Positions 53,501-64,000 of a stretch of 64,000 nucleotides of DNA are shown here, piece after piece. Source of the DNA: Plectosphaerella cucumerina. Taxonomy: Eukaryota > Ascomycota > Sordariomycetes > Glomerellales > Plectosphaerellaceae. The stretch lies in NCBI GenBank assembly GCA_020746995.1, contig JAGPXD010000002.1, positions 3,720,001-3,784,000 of the forward strand, given 5' to 3'. Every line of letters starts with the position of its first letter. The first letter of the stretch is position 1. The notes under the pieces were generated by a model that ran no database searches, was not told the origin of the DNA, and worked only from the letters and a program-made list of their open reading frames with translations. The position numbers were made by a program, and so were the translations under genes.

Positions 53501-56500
53501 TCCGTCACCGTCGACGACTTCGTGGATAATCCGTCTGCCGAGTTCAAGTCTATCATCTCCTCGGGTGATGTGGAGGACCGGGAGCAGAAACGGAGTCTCG
53601 TGAGAGTCAAGTTCACCAAGGTCAACCGCCAGTCTCCTGAGTTCATGCCTGTGTACGAGGGTGTCGAGACCAATGTCAACGCAGCCATCTCAACAATCAA
53701 CGTCATTGTCACCCGCAAGACGCTCCTGACGCTTTTGGACTTCATTCTCGCCACATTTACTGGAGACAAGGAGGATACAGTGCCCACTCGAGAGCTGAAG
53801 GCCATCGCAGAAGCCGAGGAAGACCTGCAAGTCGCTGTCGACGCCCCCGAGCCTGAGCCGCAGCAGTCAGGCGATACTGGTTCCATTCGCGTCAAGGTCG
53901 ACCTCAAGAGTATTCGCCTGATCCTCAACAATGACGGCATCCGTCTCGCGACCTTGTCATTCAACCACGCAGACGTCGGCGTCTTCCTTCGTGGTAGCAC
54001 GATGCGTGTTTCGGCAAAGCTCGGCGACCTCAACCTCATCGACGATGTTAACCAGGGCGTTCCAGAAGACTCCAACCTTCGCAGACTGATTGCCATCGAA
54101 GGCGACGAGCTGGCCGACTTCCGTTACGAGACGTTCGACCCGAACAACCCAAAGACCTACCCGGGCTACAACTCGTCAATCTTCCTGCGCGCCGGGTCGT
54201 TCCGGTTGAACTTCCTCGAGGAGCCATTTCGGAAAATCATCGACTTCCTCGTCAAGTTTGGCAAAATGCAGGCCATCTTCAACGCCGCCCGTCAGGCTGC
54301 CGCCAACCAGGCCACCCAGATCCAGCAAAGTCCCAACCGATTCAAGTACGACATTATCATCAAGACCCCAATTGTCGTCTTCCCTCGTGTCGTCCGCCCC
54401 GGACACCAGAACCGAGACGTCATCACGGCCTACCTGGGCGAGATCTATGCGCAGAACAAGTTCGCGCCTCTGGACGACTCGAAAGACTCCCAGATCGCCA
54501 CCAAGATTTCGGCAGGCATCCGCAACATCCGTCTCACCTCGGACTTCTACTACTCCGATGACCTGTCCGAGGAGCTAGAGATGATTGACCACGTCGACCT
54601 GGGCTTCAACGTCACATATGCCGAGCACCTGGATGGCCAGAAGCGACCTGAGCTCGAGATTGAAGGATCAATGTCTGACTTCAACTTGAAGTTGACACAG
54701 TTCCAATTGCGGTTCTTGATGGAAATTTCCAGATCTGTGCCAGCCGCCTTTGCCGCCGATCCCGACGAGCAGGGCGAGTCTGCAGAGCAGGAGGTTGACG
54801 AAGACACGCTGAAGCGTGCAAAGTCGCTACCAAAGGAGACCCCTACCGATGACGGCACAGATCTTATCGACCTGAAGCCTGAGCTTCGATCACGCGAACA
54901 GACGTACACCACCTTGGATGTTGTTTTCCAGGTGCGGACGATCGGCATGGAGCTTCTCATGGCGCCCGAGGACAAGCCGGTGGGGGATATCTCTCAGGCC
55001 AGCTTGTCTCGGTTCTCCCTGGACGACACTCGGGTGAAGGCACGCATGCTTAGCGACGGCTCCCTCGAGGGCGAGTTCCTCATCCACGGGTTCACCATCC
55101 ACGACAGTCGCTCTCGGGACACAAACAAGTTCCGCCGCGTCATGACCTCGATGAACAAGGACGTTCAGCAGCTCATGGCAAGCGTTACCATGACTGGTGG
55201 TCAGGAGCGCAGCATGATCGCCATGGTCACCATCGACAGCCCGCGCATCATTTTTGCCCTCGACTACGTCTTCGCGATCCAAAACTTCGTGACCGTTGGC
55301 CTCCAGCCAGAAGAACCCTCAATGGCTGATGATGAGTCGCTCATGGACTTGCAGTCTCCCGAAGAGTCGGACGCAGAGGTCGAGTCCATGCAGCTGACCA
55401 CCCGCAACAAGTCATCATCCGCGTCACCGAAACCAGATGCCTCGGCCACCCAGGAAGGCCAAGGAAGCGACGAATCGAAGGCACCGTCGTCAATGAGCAT
55501 TGCCTACCGAGTCAATGTCGTGGATGCACAGGTCATCCTCATCGCCAACCCGTTGAGCACAAGCTCAGAGGCCATCGTGCTTGGGACCAAGCAGGTCTTG
55601 TTGTCCCAGCAGCATGCCCTCACTTTCCAGGTCTCTGAAGTTGGCATGTTCCTGTGCCGCATGGACAAGTTTGAGGAGTCGCGACTCCGAATCATCGACG
55701 ACTTTTCCATTCAAATGTCTATGGACAGCTCAAAGCCGGGGATCACGAGCATTCATGTGGATATCGAGCCACTCATCCTCCGCCTCTCCCTTCGCGATAT
55801 CCTTCTCGCCCTGCAGATCACTACGAAGGCCACTGAGATGTCAGACAGCCAGGCAGCTCAAAAAGGCGACAAGCCATCCGCGGCAGATCAGAAGGCCAAG
55901 CAGCTTCGACAGGCTGGTCTCAAGCAACGCACGGCAAGCGGCAAGGGTCAATCGACTCTGGCCCACAGAACCAGGGGTACAAAGAGCGCAACTCGCGCCA
56001 TCAGTGAAGCGCCCCCTGGCGGCGGATCCTCCCACACGGGGGCATCTCCTGAGGTCCGCCGGCAACACGAAGAACTCACTGCTAACATCGACGGCATTCG
56101 AGTGGTTCTGATCGGAGACGTCCACGAGCTGCCCATCTTCGACATGGGCATCAAAAACTTCACAGTCAACGCGGAGGACTGGACATCGTCATTGAAGGCG
56201 GGCACCGCTGTGGACATGTACATGAATGTGTACAACTTTTCCAAGTCTGCTTGGGAGCCTCTCCTCGAACCATGGCAGATGGGAGTCGGAGTGGCCAAGG
56301 ACCAGGAAAGCGGGCTGATGTCCATTGACGTCACGTCTAAGAAGACGTTCGACGTTACAATCACCACCGCAACAATTGCTCTGGCGTCCAAGTCATTCGC
56401 CTTCCTCAGTCAGGACGAAGATATTCTCGGCAAGCCTCGTGGAGTCGACGCTCCATACCGCATCCGCAACTACACTGGCTTCGACTTGGCGATCCAGTCG

Positions 56501-59500
56501 AAGAGCCTTTCAAGCGACGAGGTCAGCACAACGAAACTTGAGGATGGCCAGCAGATTCCTTGGAGTTTCGAGCCTTGGGAGAAGATGCGAGAGAACCTTT
56601 CCGCGGAAAGCAGCTCCAGCAGCGTGAGCATCCAGCTTGAAGGAAGCGGCTTTGACCTGGTCAAGAACATCCGCCTCAACCGGGAAGGCGAATTCATCTA
56701 CGGACTCCGGCCCAAGGCGGACAACGTCCTTCATCGCCTCCTTGTTGAAGTCAACCTGGGCAAGGACAATGTCAAATATGTCACCCTTCGGTCGCCTCTC
56801 CTGGTGGAGAACGAGACTCAGATTCCAGTGGAGCTTGGTGTGTACGATGTCCAAGACGGCAACCTCCTGAAGATTGAGAAGATCGCCCCTGGAGAGTCTC
56901 GCCCGGCGCCGGTGGGTGCGGTGTTCCTCAAATCGCTCCTCATCCGACCCGACTCCGGCTTTGGATACGCCTGGTCCTCCGACACGCTCTGGTGGAAAGA
57001 CCTGCTGCGACGGCCGACCAAGACCATGGTGTGCAAGGGCGAGAACGGCGACCCCTTCTACTTCCAGATCAACGCCCGCTTCGACAAGTCGAACCCCTTG
57101 ACCAAGTAAGTGAAACATTGGCGTCCAGTCGTCGAGACAGTATGCTAATCTTCCTCAGCGCGTACCCGTACATGCGGATCAAGATTTCGCCCCCTATTGT
57201 GCTCGAGAACCTGCTGCCGCACGACTTCAAGTACCGCATTTACGACAAGGACACCAAGAAGGACTGGACCAACTTCCTCCGCAAGGGCGGTGTCTCTCCG
57301 GTTCATGTCATCGAACTGTCTCATCTGCTGCTGCTCAGCATTGACATGCAAGATACCGTCTTCAAGCCCAGCGACTTCGCCGTCATCAACCCCGGGCAGG
57401 CACACGACTTCAAGAAGGAGGGCAAGCTCACGTGTAAGGACGACGCAAATCTCCCGCTCACTCTTGGCCTCCATTACTACAAGATACCGGACAGCGGCGG
57501 CGCCTTCAGGGTCACTGTGTACAGTCACTATGTCATCCTCAACAAGACCGGCTTGGACCTCAACATTCGGGCCAAGAGGTTCATGGAGAGTGCCAAGACT
57601 GCCGCTGGCCAGTCTGCCCTCAGCCAGTCGTCGTCGGACTCGAGCAAGCCCAAGGCGACTCCTTTCATGTTCGCCTACGGCAACGATGACAACCGCAACA
57701 GAGCCCTGCTTAAGGTCGCCGATAGCGAGTGGAGCAAGCCGCAGAGTTTCGATGCCATCGGAAGCACAAATGAGGTGGTGCTGCCGTCGAGCTCTAAGAA
57801 CACGGAGGTACACATTGGCATCACCGTCGCCTCTGGCGAGGGCAAGTACAAGATGACCAAGGTTGTGACCCTAGCGCCCCGCTTCGTGCTCGAAAACAAG
57901 TTGGACGAGGAGATCCACGTCAGAGAGTCAAGTGCGTCGGGCTTCATGACCCTCAAGCCCGGCGCTCTGCGGCCGATCCACTTCATGCAAAAGACCACGG
58001 TCAAGCAGCTGTCGCTGTGCTATCCCGGAATGAACAGCCAGTGGAGCTCGCCCTTCAACATCTCCGACATTGGAACGACGCACATCAAGATTGCCAAGGC
58101 CGGCCAGCGGCAGCGCCTGGTGAGGGCCGAGATCCTGATGGAAGATGCAACCATTTTCCTGCACCTCAGCATGGAGACAAAGAACTGGCCTTACTCGATG
58201 CGCAACGAGAGCGACACCGAGTTCACGTTCTACCAAGCCAGCCCAAACATCGACGAGGATGGATCCGAGGACCGATCGGGATGGCGACCCATCAGGTACA
58301 GGCTGCCCCCTCGCAGTATCATGCCTTACGCCTGGGACTTCCCAGCCGCCAAGTTCCGCGAGGTCGTCCTCACCGCTCATGGCAAGGACCGCCACGTGAA
58401 GCTTGCCGAGATTGGCAACCAGATCCCGATGAAGTTCATTGCGACAAACGGGCAACAGAAGATCATTGACATCAATGTTGCCGCCGACGGACCCACACAG
58501 ACATTGATCCTGTCCAATTTCAGGGCCTCCAAGAGCCTGTACCGCCAAAAGTCCAAGACTGGCTCCAGGACCAACACGGAAGGATTCGAGGTCAAGGATC
58601 AAGACACTGGCGCCACGTTCCGAGCACAGCTCAAGCTCTCGGGCATCGGTATCTCGCTCATCAACTCGCAGCTCAAGGAACTCGCCTACGTCACGTTCCG
58701 CGACGTGCAGCTGCGATTCCAGGAGTCGGCACTTCACCAGACAGTCAGCTTGGCGATCAAGTGGATCCAGATCGACAACCAGCTGTACGGTGGACTGTTC
58801 CCGATGCTACTGTACCCCAGCGTTGTACCTAAGAAGGCGCAGGAGGTCGACGCGCACCCCTCCCTCCACGCCATGGTGACGCGGGTCAAGGACGACTCGT
58901 ACGGTGTTCTCTACATCAAGTACGCTAGCGTTCTGCTGCAGCAGATGACGATCGAGCTGGACGAGGATTTTGTGTACGCCGTGCTCGACTTCGCCAACGT
59001 CCCGGGCGCAGCTTGGGCAAGCGACGAGGATGACGGCAAGCTGTGCGAAGAGCAGCTTGACATCCCCGAGCCGAAGCAGCAGCAGTCGGGACAGGACATT
59101 TACTTTGAGCTGCTGAACATCCAGCCGATGCAGCTCGACCTGTCATTCATGCGCACAGAGCGAGTCAATGCCGCGGACAAGACGTCGTCGAGGAACCCCC
59201 TGATGTTCTTCCTAAACGTCATGACCATGGCCATCGGCAACGTCAACGACGCACCCATCAGGCTCAACGCGCTGATGCTGGACAATGTCAGGGTCTCGGT
59301 CCCCGCCTTGACCCAGAACGTGTCCAATCACTACAGCCAGGAGGTGCTATACCAGGTGCACAAGATCTTGGGCTCTGCAGACTTCCTCGGCAACCCCGTC
59401 GGCCTGTTCAACAACATCAGCTCAGGCTTGACGGACGTCTTCTACGAACCATACCAGGGCCTTATCCTGTCAGACAAGCCCGAGGATTTCGCCCTCGGTG

Positions 59501-60312
59501 TCGGTAAAGGTGCGGCATCTTTCGCCAAGAAGACGGTGTACGGCTTCAGCGATTCCTTCTCCAAGTTCACGGGCAGTCTGTCCAAGGGTCTCGCGGCGGC
59601 CACCCTCGACAAGCAGTTCCAGGATCGCAGGCGGATTACCCGAGCACGCAACCGCCCCAAGCATGCTCTCTACGGCGTCACTGCTGGTGCCAACTCGCTG
59701 TTCACGAGCGCGGCCTCAGGCGTTGGCGGCCTGGTACGCAAGCCGCTCGAGGGTGCAGAGCAGGAGGGAGCTATGGGCTTCTTCAAGGGCATCGGCAAGG
59801 GCGTGGTCGGCCTCGCAACGAAGCCCGCCATTGGCGTCCTGGACATGGCTTCCAACGTTTCCGAGGGCATCCGAAACACCACAACCGTTTTTGACGGGTC
59901 CGAACTGGAGCGCGTCCGCTACGCAAGATTCGTGCCCGCCGACGGCGTGGTGCGGCCGTACAACGCGCGCGAGTCCATGGGACAGTACTGGTTGAAGCAG
60001 GTGGACAACGGCAAGTACTTCAACGAGCATTACATTGCGCACTTGGAGCTGCCGAGGGAGGACATGGTGGTCATGGTCACGTACACGCGCATCCTGCTGA
60101 TCCGCAGCCGGCGTCTGACTTCGGAGTGGGACGTGCCTCTGAAGGACGTGCAGACCATCGCCAAGGAACGAACTGGCCTCAGCCTGACGCTGAGAGGGGG
60201 TACAAACGGGCCTTTTATTCCCGTGGGAGACGAGAGTGGACGGGCCTTCCTGTACAAGATGGTGGCCGTGGCGGTGGAGGAGTTCAACAGGCGGTTCCGG
60301 GGCCTGGACTGA
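50594..60312 (+). CDS. VPS13: Vps13 bridge-like lipid transfer protein, 3221 aa
   Basis: Two exons (50594-57105 and 57159-60312) with one 53-base intron encode 3221 residues, close to yeast Vps13 (about 3140). The N-terminus MLEGLVAGLLNRFLGMYVKN is the chorein domain, followed by WSGDVKLRNLELRREALDQL and VKNIHVRYEDSISTPGHPFA. A very long beta-rich groove follows with acidic linkers (about 870-910 and 1580-1640). The VAB domain lies around 1950-2500 (PYRIRNYTGFDLAIQ, SPPIVLENLLPHDFKYRIYD). The APT1/ATG2_C-like end has GLTDVFYEPYQGLILSDKPE and GVGKGAASFAKKTVYGFSDS, and a PH-like end closes the protein. Vps13 forms a hydrophobic bridge that moves phospholipids at contacts between ER, mitochondria, vacuole and other membranes and acts in sporulation and mitochondrial upkeep. 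The frame is intact. Confidence 0.97.
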
Positions 60313-61016
60313 GGGGGTGGCAAGATGGCTTTGGAGTGATGGCGTGGATATAATTGGCAGACAAGCATTACGGCATTTGTATTCGAGAATGACAAACATT
60401 TCATTGTGTGCGACTTGGCTGGCGAAAGTTCCTTGATGTGAAGGTTTTGATGGTGCTTGTCAGTGGTTGTTAGCGGTCGTCGTAAAATTTGGCCAATCAG
60501 CGGCGATGCTGAAGGCGCTCGGCCTGACTCACCCCTGGTCGTCACTGCCGTACAAAGGATCGCTCCTGCCTCGAGATCGAGGGCAGGTATGCTGGTGGTT
60601 TTTTTTTTCCGTACAACTCTTCTTGCGAGTGGACGTCGGTCCTTTTCAGATGTCAACCAACATGTCAGGTCGCCATCGATATCAGGCCAAGTGGCCATGA
60701 AGCCCGAGCCAAAAGGCAACACGATTCTCGACAAGAACCAAGTGGTCATCATCTACAACACGCCAAGTGGCCATGATACTTGGGGGTCCAAGACCACACA
60801 ACACGGCATTCGACGGAATGGACTGGTTGTTGAAAAGAATGTCCGCTGTGCAAGACAGCAGGTGGGTATTCCTGGGAAAGCTATTACTACTACTAAGTAC
60901 CCCATCCGGCCCAACACATTGTTCGACGGCAAGAGGTCTGATTTTCTAAGACAGGTACATGAACACCGAGTCCGACGGCTGCAAAACCTACACTCCGAAC
61001 ACACGAACAAGAACCC
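60313..61016. other. Intergenic between convergent genes VPS13 and CNT
   Basis: These 704 bases form the 3' side of both genes. A duplicated AAGTGGCCATGA occurs at about 60688 and 60764. Open frames of up to 250 codons lack domains. Confidence 0.5.
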
Positions 61017-63061
61017 TTACGAGAGTTCGCTCATGATGAGGAGAGAGGCGACAGCGGCGGAGGTCAGGGTGGACGTGACACCAGTGATCAGGGCACTGAC
61101 GGCCAGCTTGGCGACATCACCACCACGGCTGGGAGCCAGCTGCGACAGGATACCAATCTGGATACCGAGCGAACCGATGTTACCGAAGCCGCACAGGGCG
61201 TAGGTGGCGATGATGATGGAGCGGGGAGACAGGTCACCGGCGGCCTCAAGAGCCTGCAGGTCGAGGAAGGCAACGAACTCGTTCTGTGGGGACAATATGT
61301 GAGCGAGGGACCGACGACATGGGAGGTCGGACGAAGACTTACGGTGATGACCTTCTGGGCGATGAGGCGGGAGACCCGGAGCAGATCGCCGGTGCGAGGA
61401 ACACCGAGGAGGAAGGCGACGGGGTACAGCAGGTATCCGAGGATGAGGTTGAGGGTCAGGCTGTCGATGTTGAGGTACTTGCCCCACCAGGTCAGGAGAC
61501 CATCAATGAGAGCGACGAAGGCAAGGATACAGAGGATGGAGGCGATGATGCTGCCACCAATCTTGATACCGAGCCAGGCACCGTTGGCGAAGGCGTGGAT
61601 GGCGTTGGAGGCCTTGTCCTCATCGTCGTCGGGGATGACGACACGACCAGCGGTCAGGGTCTCCTCGGTCTCGGGGTAACGCAGCTTGGACATGGCGAGC
61701 GAGGCGGGGATGGACATGACGCAAGACGACACCAGGGCGCTGGCGTTCAGGCCAAGCTGGATATAGACGATGAGGATGGAGCCCGAGATGGTGGCGAAAC
61801 CACAGGTGAGAATCTGGTGGATCTCGGCCTTGGTCATGTGAGGAACGAAGGGCCTGACGAGCAGGGCCGACTCGCCCTGACCGATGAAGGGAGTGGCGGC
61901 AGCGACGACGGCCTCGGCACCGGACACCTGGAGCATCCAGAAGATGAAGGTGGCGAACTTTCCGATGAACCACTGGAGGAAGCCGATGTAGTAGAGGACC
62001 TGGACGATGGAGACGAAGAAGATGATTGGGGGGATGACGTTGACGACGAAGGGCACGTTGCCATCGTAGGCGTCTGCGCCGAGCAGGAACTCGACACCGA
62101 CCCTGGCGAAGCCGAGCAGGTTGCTGGCGAGCTCGGCGATCCAGGTGAAGATGTCCTGGCCGAGCTTGGTGCGGAGGACGAAGAGGCCGATGATGAACTG
62201 GGCGAGCATTCCGCCGATGACGGGGCGCCAGTTGATGTGCTTGCGGTGCACCGAGGTGGCCCAGAAGATGGCGATGGTGACGACAAGACCGAAGAGAGAG
62301 ACGGCACGGTTCTCACGGGTGTTGTCGCTGTGCTCAGGAGAGGCCATGGCGCCAATGATGATGACGACGACGGTGACGGCGGCACCGAGGGGGGTGCGCC
62401 AGCGGGCGGGGAGACGGTCGTAGACGGCGACGGCGGTCTTCTGCCAGGTCCAGGCGATGGGGCGAGAGACCCAGGTCGAGGAGACGTAGAAGAAGAAGAT
62501 GCGGAGAGCGACGCAGAGCCAGAGCAGGAAGGGGATGACCCAGTTCATGTCATCGTGGTGGAGGACGAGAGAGGCGATCCACCAACCGGTGAAGAAGGCG
62601 AGGATGATGCCGTGGAAGACGGGACGGAAGCGGCGGTAGAAGGCGCGGGCGCGGCTGATGGACGAGGCCTGGGACGAGGTCTCGCCGTCGCGAGCGACGA
62701 CGCCGACCTTGTTGGCCTCGTAGTCGGGGAGGTCGGAGCTGCCACCGAGCTTCTGCTTCTCAATATCGTCGACCTCGGTGCTGGCGCGAACATGGGCGGG
62801 ACGGGCGTGGGCGTGGTGGCCATCGTGCTTGTGGAGGGAGCTCTGGTCGGGGATGGTCGAGTGGCCGTCGTGGGCGTAGACGACGTTGTCCTTGGGCTGG
62901 GCGTGAGCGCTGTGGTGGAGGTGCTCGTGGACGTGCTGGTTCGCGGGGTCGAGGGCCGGGTCCGAGTTGCGACGGAGGTGGCCGGGGGTGATGGCGTCGC
63001 CGGCGACCGGTGGCGTTCCGGGCGGGCTCTGGCGCGTCGGCTTCTCAGCGGGAGACGACAT
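61017..63061 (-). CDS. Concentrative nucleoside transporter (CNT family), 661 aa
   Basis: Exon 1 (63061-61343) and exon 2 (61283-61017) around a 59-base intron encode 661 residues. The N-terminal 190 residues are cytosolic and include two His-rich stretches (HVHEHLHHSAHA, HKHDGHHAHARPAH). Then come about ten or more membrane helices. The CNT signatures are clear: the first-half motif GQGESALLVRPFVPHMTKAE with CGFATISGSILIVY, and the second-half motif NEFVAF...SIIIATYALCGFGNIGSLGI. In the family these two re-entrant regions bind the nucleoside and the coupling ion. It should import nucleosides at the plasma membrane with H+ or Na+. The start MSSPAEKPTR is chosen; an in-frame ATG at 63151 would add 30 Pro/Ser-rich residues. 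Confidence 0.93.
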
Positions 63062-64000
63062 TGTGGCGGCAGTTGTCAGACTCAGGGGGGGCAAGACAGG
63101 AGAAGGGGTCTGAAGAGGAGGCAGAGGCAAGGCTCGGGGGTACGACGACAACTCGAGACTGGAATCGACGACACCTCACGAACGGGACAACCGAGAGCAA
63201 AGGCGGGACACGGATCGACGGGTCTATCAGCAAAGGAGGGGAGGGGACTCTGGTCCCTTTTGTACGAGGAAAAAAAATCCTTCGTCGCCCTCGTGCCCCC
63301 CTCCCCCCTTCGGGTTCGGGGGTGGCCTTTGGGGCCCTCCCCCAGCTGTCGATCCAGACTGCGTGGGAACCACCGACAATCGAGCCGAGCATTGGGGGGT
63401 CCAACGGCACGATAGCCAAGGGCAAGGGGTCAACCTGGGGAGAGGGAAGCGCGCCGGCCGGTGGGAATGGTGGAGGGGGACGTGGAGCGAGCGAAGAGGT
63501 GCAGCGGACTGTCCGTACCAGTACGAAGAAGGACGACGCGACCGCGACCATCCAACACGCACGAGCTTATCAGCAGCCAAGCCCTGGGATGCGGGACCCT
63601 TGGGGCTTGTGGTGTTGCCGCCATGTGGAGCGGACGGAGACGAGGAACAGGAAGCAGAGCACGGGTTGGCAGGTTAGGTTGCCAACGGACGGACGGCCAC
63701 GAGGGGGGCAAGTCTGGCTGGGCTGGTCTTCTTGCCCGTGCTTCCACCCCGGTCAAGGACACGACACGGCCGATTGATGGAATGGGGAAGTGGGAGACCA
63801 TCCACGAACCCTCTGTTGTCAGCGAGCATGGCATCTGCCATCGAGTCGAGTCGAGCATGTCAATGTGGGGGAACCCATATCGTTCGCGTTTTCTGCAGTG
63901 GGACCACGCTTTCCCTCGGTCTGTGATTTTTTCCCCCTTCCTTTGGCATTATTTGTCTTCACTGCCTATCTTCCCTCCCGCTTTTCCCCCCAGCTGTGCC
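63062..64000. other. Upstream region of the CNT gene, to the window end
   Basis: This holds the promoter and leader of the nucleoside transporter (- strand). Frames of up to 255 codons have no domain. No other feature is seen up to the end. Confidence 0.5.

Noticed and set aside
61286..63415. A 709-codon + strand frame opposite the CNT transporter
   Set aside because: It is an antisense shadow of a recognised gene; the Gly/Asp/Glu-rich product mirrors the Ala/Val/Leu codons of the transporter.

Overview
The window is nuclear DNA of a filamentous ascomycete (Pezizomycotina, most likely a plant-associated Sordariomycete). The evidence is short GT-AG introns (mostly 48-65 bases) with CTAAC-type branch sites, GC-rich coding sequence, eukaryotic housekeeping genes (ribosomal protein eS21, Sti1, Slx4, Vps13) and typical filamentous-fungal accessory genes: a secreted PL3 pectate lyase, a Pth11-like seven-helix receptor, a secreted BBE-like FAD oxidase and an ankyrin/CorA-like protein. 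The species cannot be fixed from the sequence alone.

Layout. 0-4 kb: a small Nudix hydrolase, a low-complexity hypothetical gene followed by a T11/G28 homopolymer, a small one-helix protein and the pectate lyase. 4.1-7.8 kb: about 3.7 kb with no gene I can support. 7.8-19.3 kb, mostly on the + strand: a 1522-residue repeat protein rich in Ala, Lys and Glu, the Hsp70/Hsp90 co-chaperone Sti1, an ankyrin/CorA-like membrane protein and, on the - strand, a candidate 38-residue gene. 19.5-21.2 kb is purine-rich and without a supported gene. 21.2-26.4 kb: a NUDT19-like Nudix protein, then SLX4 and eS21 transcribed divergently. 27.4-41 kb is an accessory stretch with wide spacing: an MFS transporter with a frameshift, a tandem pair of uncharacterised paralogues of which one has an in-frame stop, a Pth11-like receptor, the FAD oxidase and a PLP-dependent ammonia-lyase-like gene that is also out of frame. 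41.5-64 kb: a fungal hypothetical gene, a type II membrane glycosyltransferase-like protein, a small acidic protein, a DUF3429 membrane protein, VPS13 (9.7 kb) and a CNT nucleoside transporter.

The housekeeping genes act in translation (eS21), chaperoning (Sti1), DNA repair (Slx4), lipid transfer at membrane contacts (Vps13) and nucleoside uptake (CNT). I see no biosynthetic gene cluster and no transposase, CRISPR array, rRNA or tRNA gene. The most unusual points are the repeat protein at 7.8-12.4 kb, the three broken reading frames between 29 and 41 kb, a probable GC-AG intron in the receptor gene and the 38-residue candidate gene with a tandem CAGCAG acceptor. Exon borders were set by hand from splice motifs and frame continuity and have no transcript support here.
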